Positions 51,901 to 60,851 of a DNA stretch of 64,000 bases are shown one piece after another. Origin of the DNA: a virus; the IMG/VR virus record IMGVR_UViG_3300029309_000001, positions 1-64,000 of that record, one strand, 5' to 3'. The notes under the pieces were generated by a model. The model was not told the DNA's origin, made no database searches, and saw nothing but the letters and a program-made list of their open reading frames with translations. The position numbers and the translations under genes were made by a program. Each line of letters starts with the position of its first letter. Position 1 is the stretch's first letter.

Positions 51901-52260
51901 TCTTCTTTGTTGTTTTAAAGTAGTTGTTGCTGTTAAATCTTTCATGATGTTTTCATTATCATAAAAAGGTTTAAATAGACCATAAGCTGCATCAACGTTT
52001 TCTTGCAATGATAGATCAAGACCAGAAATTTGTTTTACTTGTGGAGCAAGTTGTTTTGCATACTGATCTCTAACATATTTATTTTCATTTCTTGTTAGGT
52101 CAGCATGTACTACTTTTCCATAAACATTATTTAATTGTTGATAGTTTTTATCATACCTATCTTGTCTTACTTGTAGTACATCAGATAAAAATTTATAATC
52201 TGGTACAAAAGGTTGACTTTGTGGTAATTTATCTTCTAAGCCTGGTATATATGTTGCCAT
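48943..52260 (-). CDS. crAss-like cargo (internal virion) protein, 1105 residues
   Basis: The N-terminus follows the crAss-like cargo protein pattern: YIPGLEDKLPQSQPFVPDYK, FLSDVLQVRQDRYDKNYQQL, NENKYVRDQYAKQLAPQVKQ and SGLDLSLQENVDAAYGLFKP. In phage crAss001 such proteins fill part of the capsid and tail barrel and leave with the DNA. The rest is a long helical protein with a beta-rich C-terminal quarter. It lies directly upstream of the RNA polymerase polyprotein, as in crAss-like gene order, with seven bases between them. The match is from memory of the family's sequence style and should be confirmed by profile search. Confidence 0.82.
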   Translation of the reverse strand: MATYIPGLEDKLPQSQPFVPDYKFLSDVLQVRQDRYDKNYQQLNNVYGKVVHADLTRNENKYVRDQYAKQLAPQVKQISGLDLSLQENVDAAYGLFKPFYDNENIMKDLTATTTLKQQRRKAESFKNSPIKAVREKYWDYGMQGLKIWEDQFKNADQRKAMSMGLPQYVEDVDLAEQAMMLLEDSGLGDVEDVIISQDNKWIIKQKSGSLITAAPTGRIIKVQDKNGKEIEVPETKNLALEYVSERLADDPKVQSAYHLRNFVDMTNFVKENSERLGGEDNAKKEWANTTIKNYTPKMENEIVTLDQMKNEKEVTVKSWESYAKDIGIKPGSEQDIDFIKSLDELKILDETINSKKSKLETVTAPTSDLKDLLTKAYTVAMGHQMGSDMLQSASAYALKTMTREQELNPEWKMWAEHQYRKQEILLKDRLEQLRKSQENVTTTPKVPLLRRTSGNEATTGGNVDLATSNIEGDPEVSDFIGIQYDEQLDVMEKLMQQRKEIIKQMYLLNAPKLGLESSSFTPIFSRDLMSGNGDFIPGEIPEEKTSTTPEGNPNLIPPDVTEYENIKSMSWSEFNQLNDYDLIHNMYMGMKHMIDNAENKLPSYATLPADLKIKVQSDMNNLKGDMSFFTEKNDEFKSKLMDVQKMLVGTDSEFEEAAVDGGSIFDNNGILINKEEWVNRYVEKWNELTTQQMNNEILEARKESPNAYRAMDYGADGMYDMSVGYGAYMAMPFDFPGTDLGTDSAPDPQMNIGTDDIMQGYGKYWEIFQNEVKNADNYPVPFQDLRRRGDMQGDAEKYYDYMYNKINSTVTSNAENSEKFGFNFSAAMEGMPMMGDDMYSSPTYTFQYDHASDADFNGGAVDFFNNLIATIDGDAGTFSVVGGKQYIAGEDEVLGSVDQNLMQVLNEAYFDITSNYGNPDNAPKKDGINFSITYSKNGGGDKLDAALYEITFPQEWAEKYIEKRNASNQKTSGIVPRTNQFTNDYTITVLVEKELDNNIYKTGNMTEQRIMAELRSSDGRITRAVPDGGQITVFEVSPGVYMYEDWYWNVSSDGSREKVTLTNMQIPQTQIANVLATQEAKLNEIATSNQEIMKAINLTNNNMLE

Positions 52261-52264
52261 GTTA

Positions 52265-52272
52265 CAAAAATA
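52265..52272 (-). promoter_or_regulatory. -7-like element right before the cargo protein start
   Basis: On the - strand the sequence reads TATTTTTG, then TAAC and the ATG, matching TAnnTTTG. Transcription from here would give a leader of almost zero length. No TTG lies at the usual distance upstream, so this is a weak call. The 60-base gap also holds a small AAAGGT/ACCTTT palindrome. Confidence 0.3.
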
Positions 52273-52320
52273 CTAAAATTTATTAAGTTTTTAAAATTTA
52301 TAAAGGTAAACCTTTTATGT

Positions 52321-55300
52321 TTACCACCATCCTCCATTCCTTCTTTCTGCTAGTGCTGCTCTTAATTCACTACCATATTTAGCTTCAGTACCACAATTAG
52401 TACCTATCTCATCAGCCTTTGGAGTTACTCCATCAGGACAACAGCCATATTGTGTACTTCCACAACCTCCTGTTATTTCATCTGGTTTATTATTATTATT
52501 TACATTTCTATTATTATTTACATTTCTATTATCAACATTTATATTATTTCCTTGATAACCAGGAATGGTTTGGTTACCTTTAGGTTGATTTTGAGATTTA
52601 AACATATCATTAACAACTAAACGTGCATTATTCATACAAGCAATTCTTTCTGCTTCAGTACTTATATTACCACATCTTTGTTCAATATATTGATTTTCTA
52701 AAGCTATTCTTTTATCCATTTGTGATTGTGGATCTACTACATTATTTGCAAAGAAATCTTTAGGGTTTGTAATTTGTATATCTCCACCAAAACCTGGACG
52801 TACATTATAATTAGGAGTCATAGTATTTAAATTATAAGTATTAGATCTATTAGTTTCAGCATTAGCACGTGCATCTGCTATTTGTATTCTAAGTTGATTT
52901 TTAGCATTATCATAATTTTGATCTACCGTATTAACTTCATCCATATACTTTTTTAATGCATCTTGATTTAATACATCTACATTTGATGCTACTCCTGCAT
53001 TAAATTGTTGAGCTTGATTATAAATATCTACATTATCATTTTGAACTTTATCTAATGCTCCTGCTATTTGTTGACCTGCTGTTCCTTGTATTTTAGAAAG
53101 TACAGATGCTAATCCTTGACCACTAGTCATTTGCATAGCCATATCTCCAGCAATTTGAGCTTGTTCTGCTATTGCAGCAATTTCTCTTGTAGGATCTTTA
53201 TAAGCTGGATCCATAAAGTTACCTGTAAAAGATTGTCTACTTGGATAATATTTATTAAGATCTACATCAGATAATGCATCTAACTTCATTATATCTTGTT
53301 TCCAATATTCATTTGGTATAGGATCTGGCATTTTAAATTCTCCTTTTTCTATACATTGACAAACATCAGTATCATATCTACCACCTTTTGTTTCACAATC
53401 TACTTTAGCTTTTGCTTGATCAGGTTTTACTTGACCGTTTGCATCAAGATAACATGTTTCAACATTTCTTACTTTCTTTTCTCCTGGTGTATTATTTAAT
53501 TGCATTATTTGACTATTAAATGTATCACCATATTTACCATCTAAAGCAGACCATCTATCTTCTCCCATTAAACCTGATCCACCTTTATCACTTCCAAAAG
53601 CTTCTAAATTAACATTACCTAATAAATTTGACCAACTATCATCTCCATCAGCAGACATTTTTTCAGCATGTTTTTTTAATCCACCTAAACTACTAAATGT
53701 AGCTTGTTTATTTAACACCATATTCATAAGTTCATCTTTATCTGTAGGTAATGGTTCAAAGCCAGCATCAGGATATTTTTTCATTATTTCTTCATAGACT
53801 AATCTATACATACCATTAGGATCTCCATCGCTAAAACCTCCACCTCTTCTTGGCCTATCCCATGCATCATGTTGTTTAATATCATTACCAGTTACTGTTT
53901 GACCATTAGGTAAAGTAATTGTTATACCATCTAATGCTCCTGCTTCATGCATTAAATACTTAAACTTTTGATCAAGCATAAACATTTCTTCATATTCTTC
54001 TTGAGTCATTTCAGGTATTGCTTGAAGATTAGAATATTTATCACGTGCTTTTAAATAAGATTCATATCCAAATTTATTTACTTTGTCCCAATCTTCAGAA
54101 TTATATAAATCTAACATTTGATTATATCTATCCATACCATAAATTTTTTCTCCTCCTTCATCAAATGTTTGTAACTCTTCATAATCTACATATCTATTTT
54201 CAAAATCTTCTCCTCCATATAAAAATTCATTTAATTTATTATTATATAAACCTGCAGGAATCATATTACGTGAATCTGGTGAAGCTGCATTATATAATCC
54301 AGCAGCTACCATACCACCTTTTTGTGCATAGTCTGCTTGCGCATCTTCTTTATATCTTCCATCATACATAGGATCAGGTTTACCTTGTGATTTTTTAACT
54401 AATTGTTCTGCCAATGTAACTAATGATCCTTGATTAATTCCTTTGTTTATATCATTACCATAACTTATTTTTGGATACTTACTTGTAAAATCTTGTTGAT
54501 TAAAAGGTACCATATCTGATACTTCTTGTAATCTATCTGAAGGTAATTTTGAATTTACTTGCATACTTTCAGGAGATTCAAATTGAGCTTTATGCAATCC
54601 TCCACCAAGTTTAAAACCAGGTCCATATAGACTAGGAGTAACTGTTTGTCTATATATCATAGGAGGTGGGGGATTAAATTCACCTGTTGATGGATTATAA
54701 TTAACACCAAATAATTTATTATCAATAGGAGGTTGATACATACTATCTCTATTAATCACTCTTATTTGATTTGCTTCATTTAATGCTTGTTTAGTATCTT
54801 CTATTTCTTTTTGATAAGCATTTAACATACCAGCAACTTCTCCTCTATTTTGAGCTTTAGGTAATGATCCACCATACATTGCCATCATTTGTTGTGGTGC
54901 CATCATACCTTGTGGTGGCATTCCTCCTCCTTGTGGTGGAGCTTGTGGCATAGGTGGCATTCCTCCTGCCATAGGTGGTCCTTGTGATGGAGGACCTCCT
55001 TGGCCACCTGTAAAGTTTTGTAATGATAATATTTGTTTTTGTTCTTCAGGTGGTAACTGATCTATCATTTGCATCATAGCTTGTTCTTCATTAAGTTTAT
55101 TTACTTTTTGAACAAACTGCATTGGATCTATTTTTTTAGACATTAAAAATGGATAAGCTGCTAAAGGCACACCATCTTCAAATTTCTTTTTACTTTCTGA
55201 TACAAATGCTAATTCAGATAATTTCATTTTATTTTTTTCTAACATTAACTCTGCACTTCTTGTAGTTATATCATCTACAAATTCATCATTTAAAGCTGAA

Positions 55301-55692
55301 TAGTATTTGTTTAATGGAAATTTTTTAGATACAGCAGCAGGAGTCATTTTCTTTTTAGAATTAATATTAAATCTAGTAAGCTGATCTTTATTAAGTTTCA
55401 TTTTAGCAGTATCTGAAAAAATAAATGATTGAGGAGGTAAACTTAATGCAGTTCCACCTTGTGGATGTCTTTTACCACCAATGTTATACAGCTCAAAGTT
55501 ACCATCATTAGTTAAATCAGTTAATGCTGTCTCACCTTTTTCTGCTTCTAAATTAGCAAAGGATCTTGGTATAGGTCCTAATGAATTACCATAAGGTGCT
55601 CCACCTGTAGCCATAACTTTTACAATTTTACCATTTTTAAATTTATATCCGTTTGGTAAATTTCCTATTTTTACTTTTACTTTTTTTCCCAT
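52321..55692 (-). CDS. virion protein with GGSLPKAQ motifs and Pro/Gly/Met linker, 1123 residues
   Basis: The N-terminal domain contains NLEAEKGETALTDLTNDGNF, YNIGGKRHPQGGTALSLPPQ and SFIFSDTAKMKLNKDQLTRF, a block common in virion proteins of Bacteroidota phages. A Pro/Gly/Met-rich linker follows (residues about 225-275), ending in YGGSLPKAQ (54850-54873); a second copy, GGGLHKAQ, is at 54583-54606. The middle is helical, and the C-terminus has a small Cys module (GCCPDG) followed by the tail KYGSELRAALAERRNGGWW. It belongs to the giant-protein operon three bases from its upstream neighbour. I infer a structural or ejected protein; no enzymatic motif is seen. Confidence 0.75.
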   Translation of the reverse strand: MGKKVKVKIGNLPNGYKFKNGKIVKVMATGGAPYGNSLGPIPRSFANLEAEKGETALTDLTNDGNFELYNIGGKRHPQGGTALSLPPQSFIFSDTAKMKLNKDQLTRFNINSKKKMTPAAVSKKFPLNKYYSALNDEFVDDITTRSAELMLEKNKMKLSELAFVSESKKKFEDGVPLAAYPFLMSKKIDPMQFVQKVNKLNEEQAMMQMIDQLPPEEQKQILSLQNFTGGQGGPPSQGPPMAGGMPPMPQAPPQGGGMPPQGMMAPQQMMAMYGGSLPKAQNRGEVAGMLNAYQKEIEDTKQALNEANQIRVINRDSMYQPPIDNKLFGVNYNPSTGEFNPPPPMIYRQTVTPSLYGPGFKLGGGLHKAQFESPESMQVNSKLPSDRLQEVSDMVPFNQQDFTSKYPKISYGNDINKGINQGSLVTLAEQLVKKSQGKPDPMYDGRYKEDAQADYAQKGGMVAAGLYNAASPDSRNMIPAGLYNNKLNEFLYGGEDFENRYVDYEELQTFDEGGEKIYGMDRYNQMLDLYNSEDWDKVNKFGYESYLKARDKYSNLQAIPEMTQEEYEEMFMLDQKFKYLMHEAGALDGITITLPNGQTVTGNDIKQHDAWDRPRRGGGFSDGDPNGMYRLVYEEIMKKYPDAGFEPLPTDKDELMNMVLNKQATFSSLGGLKKHAEKMSADGDDSWSNLLGNVNLEAFGSDKGGSGLMGEDRWSALDGKYGDTFNSQIMQLNNTPGEKKVRNVETCYLDANGQVKPDQAKAKVDCETKGGRYDTDVCQCIEKGEFKMPDPIPNEYWKQDIMKLDALSDVDLNKYYPSRQSFTGNFMDPAYKDPTREIAAIAEQAQIAGDMAMQMTSGQGLASVLSKIQGTAGQQIAGALDKVQNDNVDIYNQAQQFNAGVASNVDVLNQDALKKYMDEVNTVDQNYDNAKNQLRIQIADARANAETNRSNTYNLNTMTPNYNVRPGFGGDIQITNPKDFFANNVVDPQSQMDKRIALENQYIEQRCGNISTEAERIACMNNARLVVNDMFKSQNQPKGNQTIPGYQGNNINVDNRNVNNNRNVNNNNKPDEITGGCGSTQYGCCPDGVTPKADEIGTNCGTEAKYGSELRAALAERRNGGWW

Positions 55693-55694
55693 AA

Positions 55695-58600
55695 TTATAT
55701 AATTTCTATGTCTGCTCCTGCAGCTAATAATTCATAATACATATCTGTATCAATACTTACTGTTTTTTCTTTTTGTTCACCACCATCTTTAAAGAAGAAT
55801 CCTAAACCTCCTGAATACTCCCAATTACTTGTTGAAGGATTATAAGTAACACCTGCATTTAATAATCCATATCTTGCTTCTGCTCCTATTTTTAATCCGT
55901 CATTGCTTTTATAATCTGCAAATAAATCTAATTGACCTTGAGGAACATAATCATGTTTATCTTTATACATAAATCCAAGACCAGATTTATAAATTGTTTG
56001 AGGAACTGGTGTTTTAAATTGTAAACCTGCTCTTCCACCATAATAAGGACTAACCATTTCTTGATCATTAAAGTCAATACCACCATATCCTTCTAGCATT
56101 ATACCAGCAGGTCCTGAAGTAGGTAACCCATAAAAATCTTGATCAAGTCTTAATCTAGCTCCTATGTCACCTTTAGCTGTCAGTTTAGTAAAAGGATTTC
56201 CTTCATTATCCATTTCTGTAGTTTCAAAAGGGCTAAAGTTAGTATAAACACCTCTTTTAAATCTACCACCTCCTGCATCTCTGCAACTACCACCCCAACA
56301 ATTTACCATATCTGCTCCAAAAAATAAATTTAACGGATGCTCACCACTTTGATATTCAACACCAAATCTTGGATTTGTTAATCTTGTTCCTCTAAAACCA
56401 TATTGAGCATTAGGTAATTCACTACCATATTGACTAAAACCATCTTGTCTTGAAATTACTTTACTATCTGTAAACATAAGTCCTGTGTTTTCATCTTCTT
56501 CTCCTCTAGATAATGTATCAGCTGCCATTACATTGTATGCATCATCTGAAGATCTAGTAGCTAAATTATAAGCTTGTTCTTTTCCTTCATTTATTTGATC
56601 AAATATTTTATTACCAATACCTGCTGCTTCTTTTAAAAACTTTGCACCTTTTTCAAAACCTTGAACTACTTTACTATCTCTAACATAGTTAAGTTTATTT
56701 CTCATTCTTTCTCCAAAAGTATCACCCCATCTATCTCTTCTGTCTTGTCTTCTTTGTTTTCTTAAAGCTTTTTCTTCTTCTTTTGCTGCTTGCATATCTT
56801 CATAAGATTCAAAACCTGCTTCTATAGCTTTATCTTCTCTTCTTTTATCTCTACGTACACCTCTAAGTTGTCTTCTACTTAAAGTATTACCATCTCCTTC
56901 AAATGCAAAATCATCAGTAACATCAAACTCTGGTGTAACATTTGCTTGATCAACAAACATATCTTGTTCTGTATTAAATACATCACCATAGGATCTATTG
57001 ATAGAACCTTCTTTTGGTTTAAATGTATTCATATCTATATCTCTTCTTCTAACATCATATGTATTAGCTGCAGATTTTTTCATTCCTTGATTAACTGCAT
57101 TAGCTGTAAACATATCACCTACATTACGGTTTATTGTACCAGTCTCATCTGAAAATGCATCACCTACTACATTAAATTGATCTGAATCAGGAGTGTTAAA
57201 TCCTTGATTTTCTTCTGTTGCATCTACCCATTGACCTCCTTGCCATACATCACCATATGAACTAATAGCTCCTTCTTTAGGCATACCAGCTTCATAATCA
57301 AATTGTTCTGGATTTACCATATACATTGCTGCTGCATCTTGTGCACCATTTTGTGCTTTATATAATGATCCACCAGTTTGTTTAAAATTACTAAATGCAT
57401 TATAATTTATACTAGGTGTAGTGGTTAATCTTTGTGGTGCATATAATGGATTTACAATTGCACTTGAAAAATCTTTATTTCTATAGTTTTTTAACATATC
57501 TAATTGTGTTGTTTGTTTGCTAAAAGGATTAACATTAAATAATGGTGTTTTAAAATTATCTGCTTGATTTAAACGAGTATTAATTAAATTAACACCTTTT
57601 TGATTTAATGCAGGAAAAGTTTTATTAAGTGTTTTTAATTGATTAAAGTTTTTAGGTAATACATTAACAAGACCTGTGTTACCTACACCACTTAACTCAA
57701 GAGCACCAAGTGCTAAATTACCAAAACCTTCACCAGTTCTACCTTCAGAAAAATCTGTATAAGCTTCAGGTAATGTATTTCTTAAAGCTTCTTGTGACCA
57801 ATATGCATTATTTAATTGACCAAATGTTACTGGTGCTCCTATAGTTGAACTACCTGGTACAGTTACACGTGCAAGTTTATTTGCAAGACCAAGACCTCCT
57901 CTAACTACACCTACACCACCAACTAAAGCAGGAATGTAACCCATTAAACTATTCATTTCATAATCAACTGGACCTTGATCAACAAACATTGGGTTTAATA
58001 AATTTTCGTTATCACCTATACTTAAAAACTCATTGCCTGTATTATAACCTATAGTAGGTCCACCATAACCTCCTTTTGATCCTTTAAAATATGGATTAAG
58101 ACTAGTTAAAACTGCATCTTCATAATTGTCTGGTGTTATTGTTTGATAATCTGATTTATAATTAGCTACAATTTGATTCCTAAAATCTTCATAAGACATA
58201 GGTTCTCCTTCTTTAAGAACTCCATCATTTTGATTTAATATAGGTTTAGCTTTTACAATAGTTCCACCACTTAAATCACTATTATTAATTCTTTTAATAT
58301 TACCATCTGCTGTCCATTGTTCTCCTGAAGCTAAGTTAGGATAATTTACACCAGGTGTACCAATTTGAGGTTTATAATCTCTTACTAATTCTTCATAGTC
58401 TTTAGCTATTATATTTTCATATAATGAAGATCTATTAGCATCATAAAAAGTATTTTCTAAATTTAAATTATTTTCATCACCCATTTCAGCATCTTTTCCA
58501 AAATTATATATGCTAGTTAAAGGTTCTCCATTTACAGTAAGTTTGCTTACATCTTGTAAATTTAAATTATATTGATTAGCAAAATTTATAACATCTTTTA

Positions 58601-60767
58601 AGTTAGAAAAATTTCCTGTTCTTACTTCTTTTTGTTCTACAGTTTCATTTCTATATGGATATACTTGTCCTTCATTATCAACAGTCCAAAATACATTTGG
58701 TGTTGTTTCATACTGTAAAAATGGATCTCTTGATAAATTCCATTCTTGTGCTTGTTTATTTAAATTATATAATTGTGTTCTTCCTTCTCTTGTTGAAGGG
58801 TTAGGAAAATTTGGAAAGTCTCTTATAATGTTTGAATAAAGATTAAATTCATCAGCTTGTGGCCATGTAGATTTATCTTTAATATTTATACTTCCAGCTC
58901 TATAATTAGAATTTCTAGCATCTCCATATCCTGCTCCAAGAGCAAGTAAATCTTCTTGCATTTTTAACCACAATTCTAATTGTTGATCTGTCCAATCAGG
59001 AATTTCACTTTTATTTTGAAAATGCATTAGATCACCACCATCACGTAAAAATGAAAAAGTAGGGATAGAACCACCGTATTTTAAATCAGGATCAAATTCC
59101 ATATCATCAAGATTAGCATCTTCAGGTACACTTTCATTATTTTTTTCTTGTGATGTAGGTTCATTACATTTACAATTTGCTGCATCCCAATCTCCAGGTG
59201 GTGTTAGCTGTGCACATTTTTCCTGTAACTCAAAACAATCATTTGCAGTTTGTTGAGAACTTTTTTCATAAGTTATGTTAGTAGGATTTTCTGCATCAAA
59301 AGGAATATACTTATATTTTTTTTGTCCTCTTTCATCAACACCATCAAATACATAAGAACCTTGTATGCCTGTATTATCTTCATTATGAACAAGCATAACA
59401 GCATCAGGTACATATTCTGTTTCAATCATATCACCTAATAGCTTATCTCCTTGATAAGTTATATTACCATCCATATCCATACTAGATATTTGATATAAAT
59501 CAGGATACGCAGCAGTTCTATTGTTAACATATTGATTATACTCATTCATTCTTTTCTCTTCGTATGTTATGAGTTTATCTGGTTGTGTTGGATCAAAGAA
59601 TCTAGTTTCATCAAATGGATTTGTTATTTTAAATTGTTGATAATTTTCTTTACCCCATCTATTATTACCTGCACTTGGAAATGCAAGCTTTGCCATTTGA
59701 TTTATTTCTTTTTTAGAGGCATCAGGATTTTGTTCTCTTAAAACCTTTTTAAAATTTCTAAATTCTTTTTTAGTTATTTTATTTGGATCAACATCAAAGT
59801 TTTGAAAATCTTTAATTCCACTTTGAAATAAATTTACTATATCACTTAATATGTTAGTATCTTCTCCTGCATTATACATCATAAAAGGTTTAGTATCTAC
59901 TTTATTAGATCTATCACGTCTTCTTTTACCACGTTTAGTTTGCCAATCTGCAAATTTATTTAATATTTGATTTTCTTGATTATTTTTTGCATCAAATATA
60001 TCTGTATTATTATCTAATCCTTCACATACTCCTGTTAAAGAATTATAATTTCCACCTTTTGCAGCACACTCATCTGCTTTTGCAACCTCTGACTCAACTT
60101 CATTTATTATATCTTCTTCACTTTTATTGTTATCTTCAGCTCCTGGATAATTAGTTTCTGCATCTTCCATTCCTTCAACATCATCATTATCTCCATCATC
60201 TTGGAATTTTTTTAAAGATCCTCCATATTCAAATGTAGGCATTTGTTGTTGAGGTATTATAGCTTGTTGAGGTTGCATAGATTGTTCTGGTGCTTGTTGT
60301 TGCATAACCATTTCTTCTTGTGGTGCAACAGCTGGTTCATTTAAACCAGGCATTTGTAAACCTTCTTGTATTTGTTCTACAGTTTCTTTTGATTCTTCAT
60401 AATCAGAAACACTTTGATTTTGTTTACTATAAGAACTGTCATTATTTTTTAATGGTCCCCCTTTTTCATAACTATCACAAACATTTTGTTCAGTGCATTT
60501 AAAATCATTACTCCAGCAATATCCAATATTACCTGACTTATCATTTATACACTTTTTCATTCTATTTGATATGTCAAAAAATATACAAATACCACATTTA
60601 TCTTCTGAACTTGCTTTACCATAATTAAATCTAGAAATAGCTCTTTCTCTATTATCTAAATTTAAATCTTGATCAATAGTAGCATCAGGACATGGCGTAA
60701 CTTGTTGAGTATCACCACCTTCTTGATAAACTTCTAAAGTTTGTATGTTAGGGTATTTTTTTGCCAT
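55695..60767 (-). CDS. virion protein with N-terminal Cys cluster and barrel-like C-terminus, 1690 residues
   Basis: Residues 58-97 hold six Cys in the pattern CGIC...KKC...GYC...FKC...NVC (58, 61, 73, 84, 91, 97), then YEKGGP; phage proteins with this pattern resemble high-potential iron-sulfur modules. The long middle is low in motifs, with GGSL/GGSI repeats at 60201-60224 (GGSLKKFQ), about 59060, 57351-57374 (GGSLYKAQ) and 56403-56426 (GSELPNAQ). The last 240 residues are strongly beta (FGVEYQSGEHPLNLFFGADM, GDIGARLRLDQDFYGLP, LQFKTPVPQTIYKSGLGFMY) and look like an outer-membrane barrel domain, followed by DGG and a tail YELLAAGADIEII. I infer an ejected or tail-associated protein that interacts with the host envelope. 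Confidence 0.75.
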   Translation of the reverse strand: MAKKYPNIQTLEVYQEGGDTQQVTPCPDATIDQDLNLDNRERAISRFNYGKASSEDKCGICIFFDISNRMKKCINDKSGNIGYCWSNDFKCTEQNVCDSYEKGGPLKNNDSSYSKQNQSVSDYEESKETVEQIQEGLQMPGLNEPAVAPQEEMVMQQQAPEQSMQPQQAIIPQQQMPTFEYGGSLKKFQDDGDNDDVEGMEDAETNYPGAEDNNKSEEDIINEVESEVAKADECAAKGGNYNSLTGVCEGLDNNTDIFDAKNNQENQILNKFADWQTKRGKRRRDRSNKVDTKPFMMYNAGEDTNILSDIVNLFQSGIKDFQNFDVDPNKITKKEFRNFKKVLREQNPDASKKEINQMAKLAFPSAGNNRWGKENYQQFKITNPFDETRFFDPTQPDKLITYEEKRMNEYNQYVNNRTAAYPDLYQISSMDMDGNITYQGDKLLGDMIETEYVPDAVMLVHNEDNTGIQGSYVFDGVDERGQKKYKYIPFDAENPTNITYEKSSQQTANDCFELQEKCAQLTPPGDWDAANCKCNEPTSQEKNNESVPEDANLDDMEFDPDLKYGGSIPTFSFLRDGGDLMHFQNKSEIPDWTDQQLELWLKMQEDLLALGAGYGDARNSNYRAGSINIKDKSTWPQADEFNLYSNIIRDFPNFPNPSTREGRTQLYNLNKQAQEWNLSRDPFLQYETTPNVFWTVDNEGQVYPYRNETVEQKEVRTGNFSNLKDVINFANQYNLNLQDVSKLTVNGEPLTSIYNFGKDAEMGDENNLNLENTFYDANRSSLYENIIAKDYEELVRDYKPQIGTPGVNYPNLASGEQWTADGNIKRINNSDLSGGTIVKAKPILNQNDGVLKEGEPMSYEDFRNQIVANYKSDYQTITPDNYEDAVLTSLNPYFKGSKGGYGGPTIGYNTGNEFLSIGDNENLLNPMFVDQGPVDYEMNSLMGYIPALVGGVGVVRGGLGLANKLARVTVPGSSTIGAPVTFGQLNNAYWSQEALRNTLPEAYTDFSEGRTGEGFGNLALGALELSGVGNTGLVNVLPKNFNQLKTLNKTFPALNQKGVNLINTRLNQADNFKTPLFNVNPFSKQTTQLDMLKNYRNKDFSSAIVNPLYAPQRLTTTPSINYNAFSNFKQTGGSLYKAQNGAQDAAAMYMVNPEQFDYEAGMPKEGAISSYGDVWQGGQWVDATEENQGFNTPDSDQFNVVGDAFSDETGTINRNVGDMFTANAVNQGMKKSAANTYDVRRRDIDMNTFKPKEGSINRSYGDVFNTEQDMFVDQANVTPEFDVTDDFAFEGDGNTLSRRQLRGVRRDKRREDKAIEAGFESYEDMQAAKEEEKALRKQRRQDRRDRWGDTFGERMRNKLNYVRDSKVVQGFEKGAKFLKEAAGIGNKIFDQINEGKEQAYNLATRSSDDAYNVMAADTLSRGEEDENTGLMFTDSKVISRQDGFSQYGSELPNAQYGFRGTRLTNPRFGVEYQSGEHPLNLFFGADMVNCWGGSCRDAGGGRFKRGVYTNFSPFETTEMDNEGNPFTKLTAKGDIGARLRLDQDFYGLPTSGPAGIMLEGYGGIDFNDQEMVSPYYGGRAGLQFKTPVPQTIYKSGLGFMYKDKHDYVPQGQLDLFADYKSNDGLKIGAEARYGLLNAGVTYNPSTSNWEYSGGLGFFFKDGGEQKEKTVSIDTDMYYELLAAGADIEII

Positions 60768-60784
60768 TTACTTAATTAATTAAT

Positions 60785-60851
60785 TATAAGCAGTATACAT
60801 TTATAATATACTAAATAATTAGCACATTTTCTAATTATATTACTGCTTATA
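60785..60851. repeat. nested inverted repeats between two giant genes
   Basis: TATAAGCAGTA (60785-60795) and TACTGCTTATA (60841-60851) form a perfect 11-bp inverted repeat. Inside it ATAATTAG (60815-60822) and CTAATTAT (60831-60838) form a second perfect hairpin with an eight-base loop. The right outer arm covers the stop codon of the upstream (right-hand) gene. It may be a processing or termination signal, or a protein-binding site. Confidence 0.5.

Noticed and set aside
60768-60790. TTAATTAATTAATT run as a replication origin repeat
   Set aside because: A simple AT-rich run in an AT-rich genome, with no iterons or origin-binding gene nearby.
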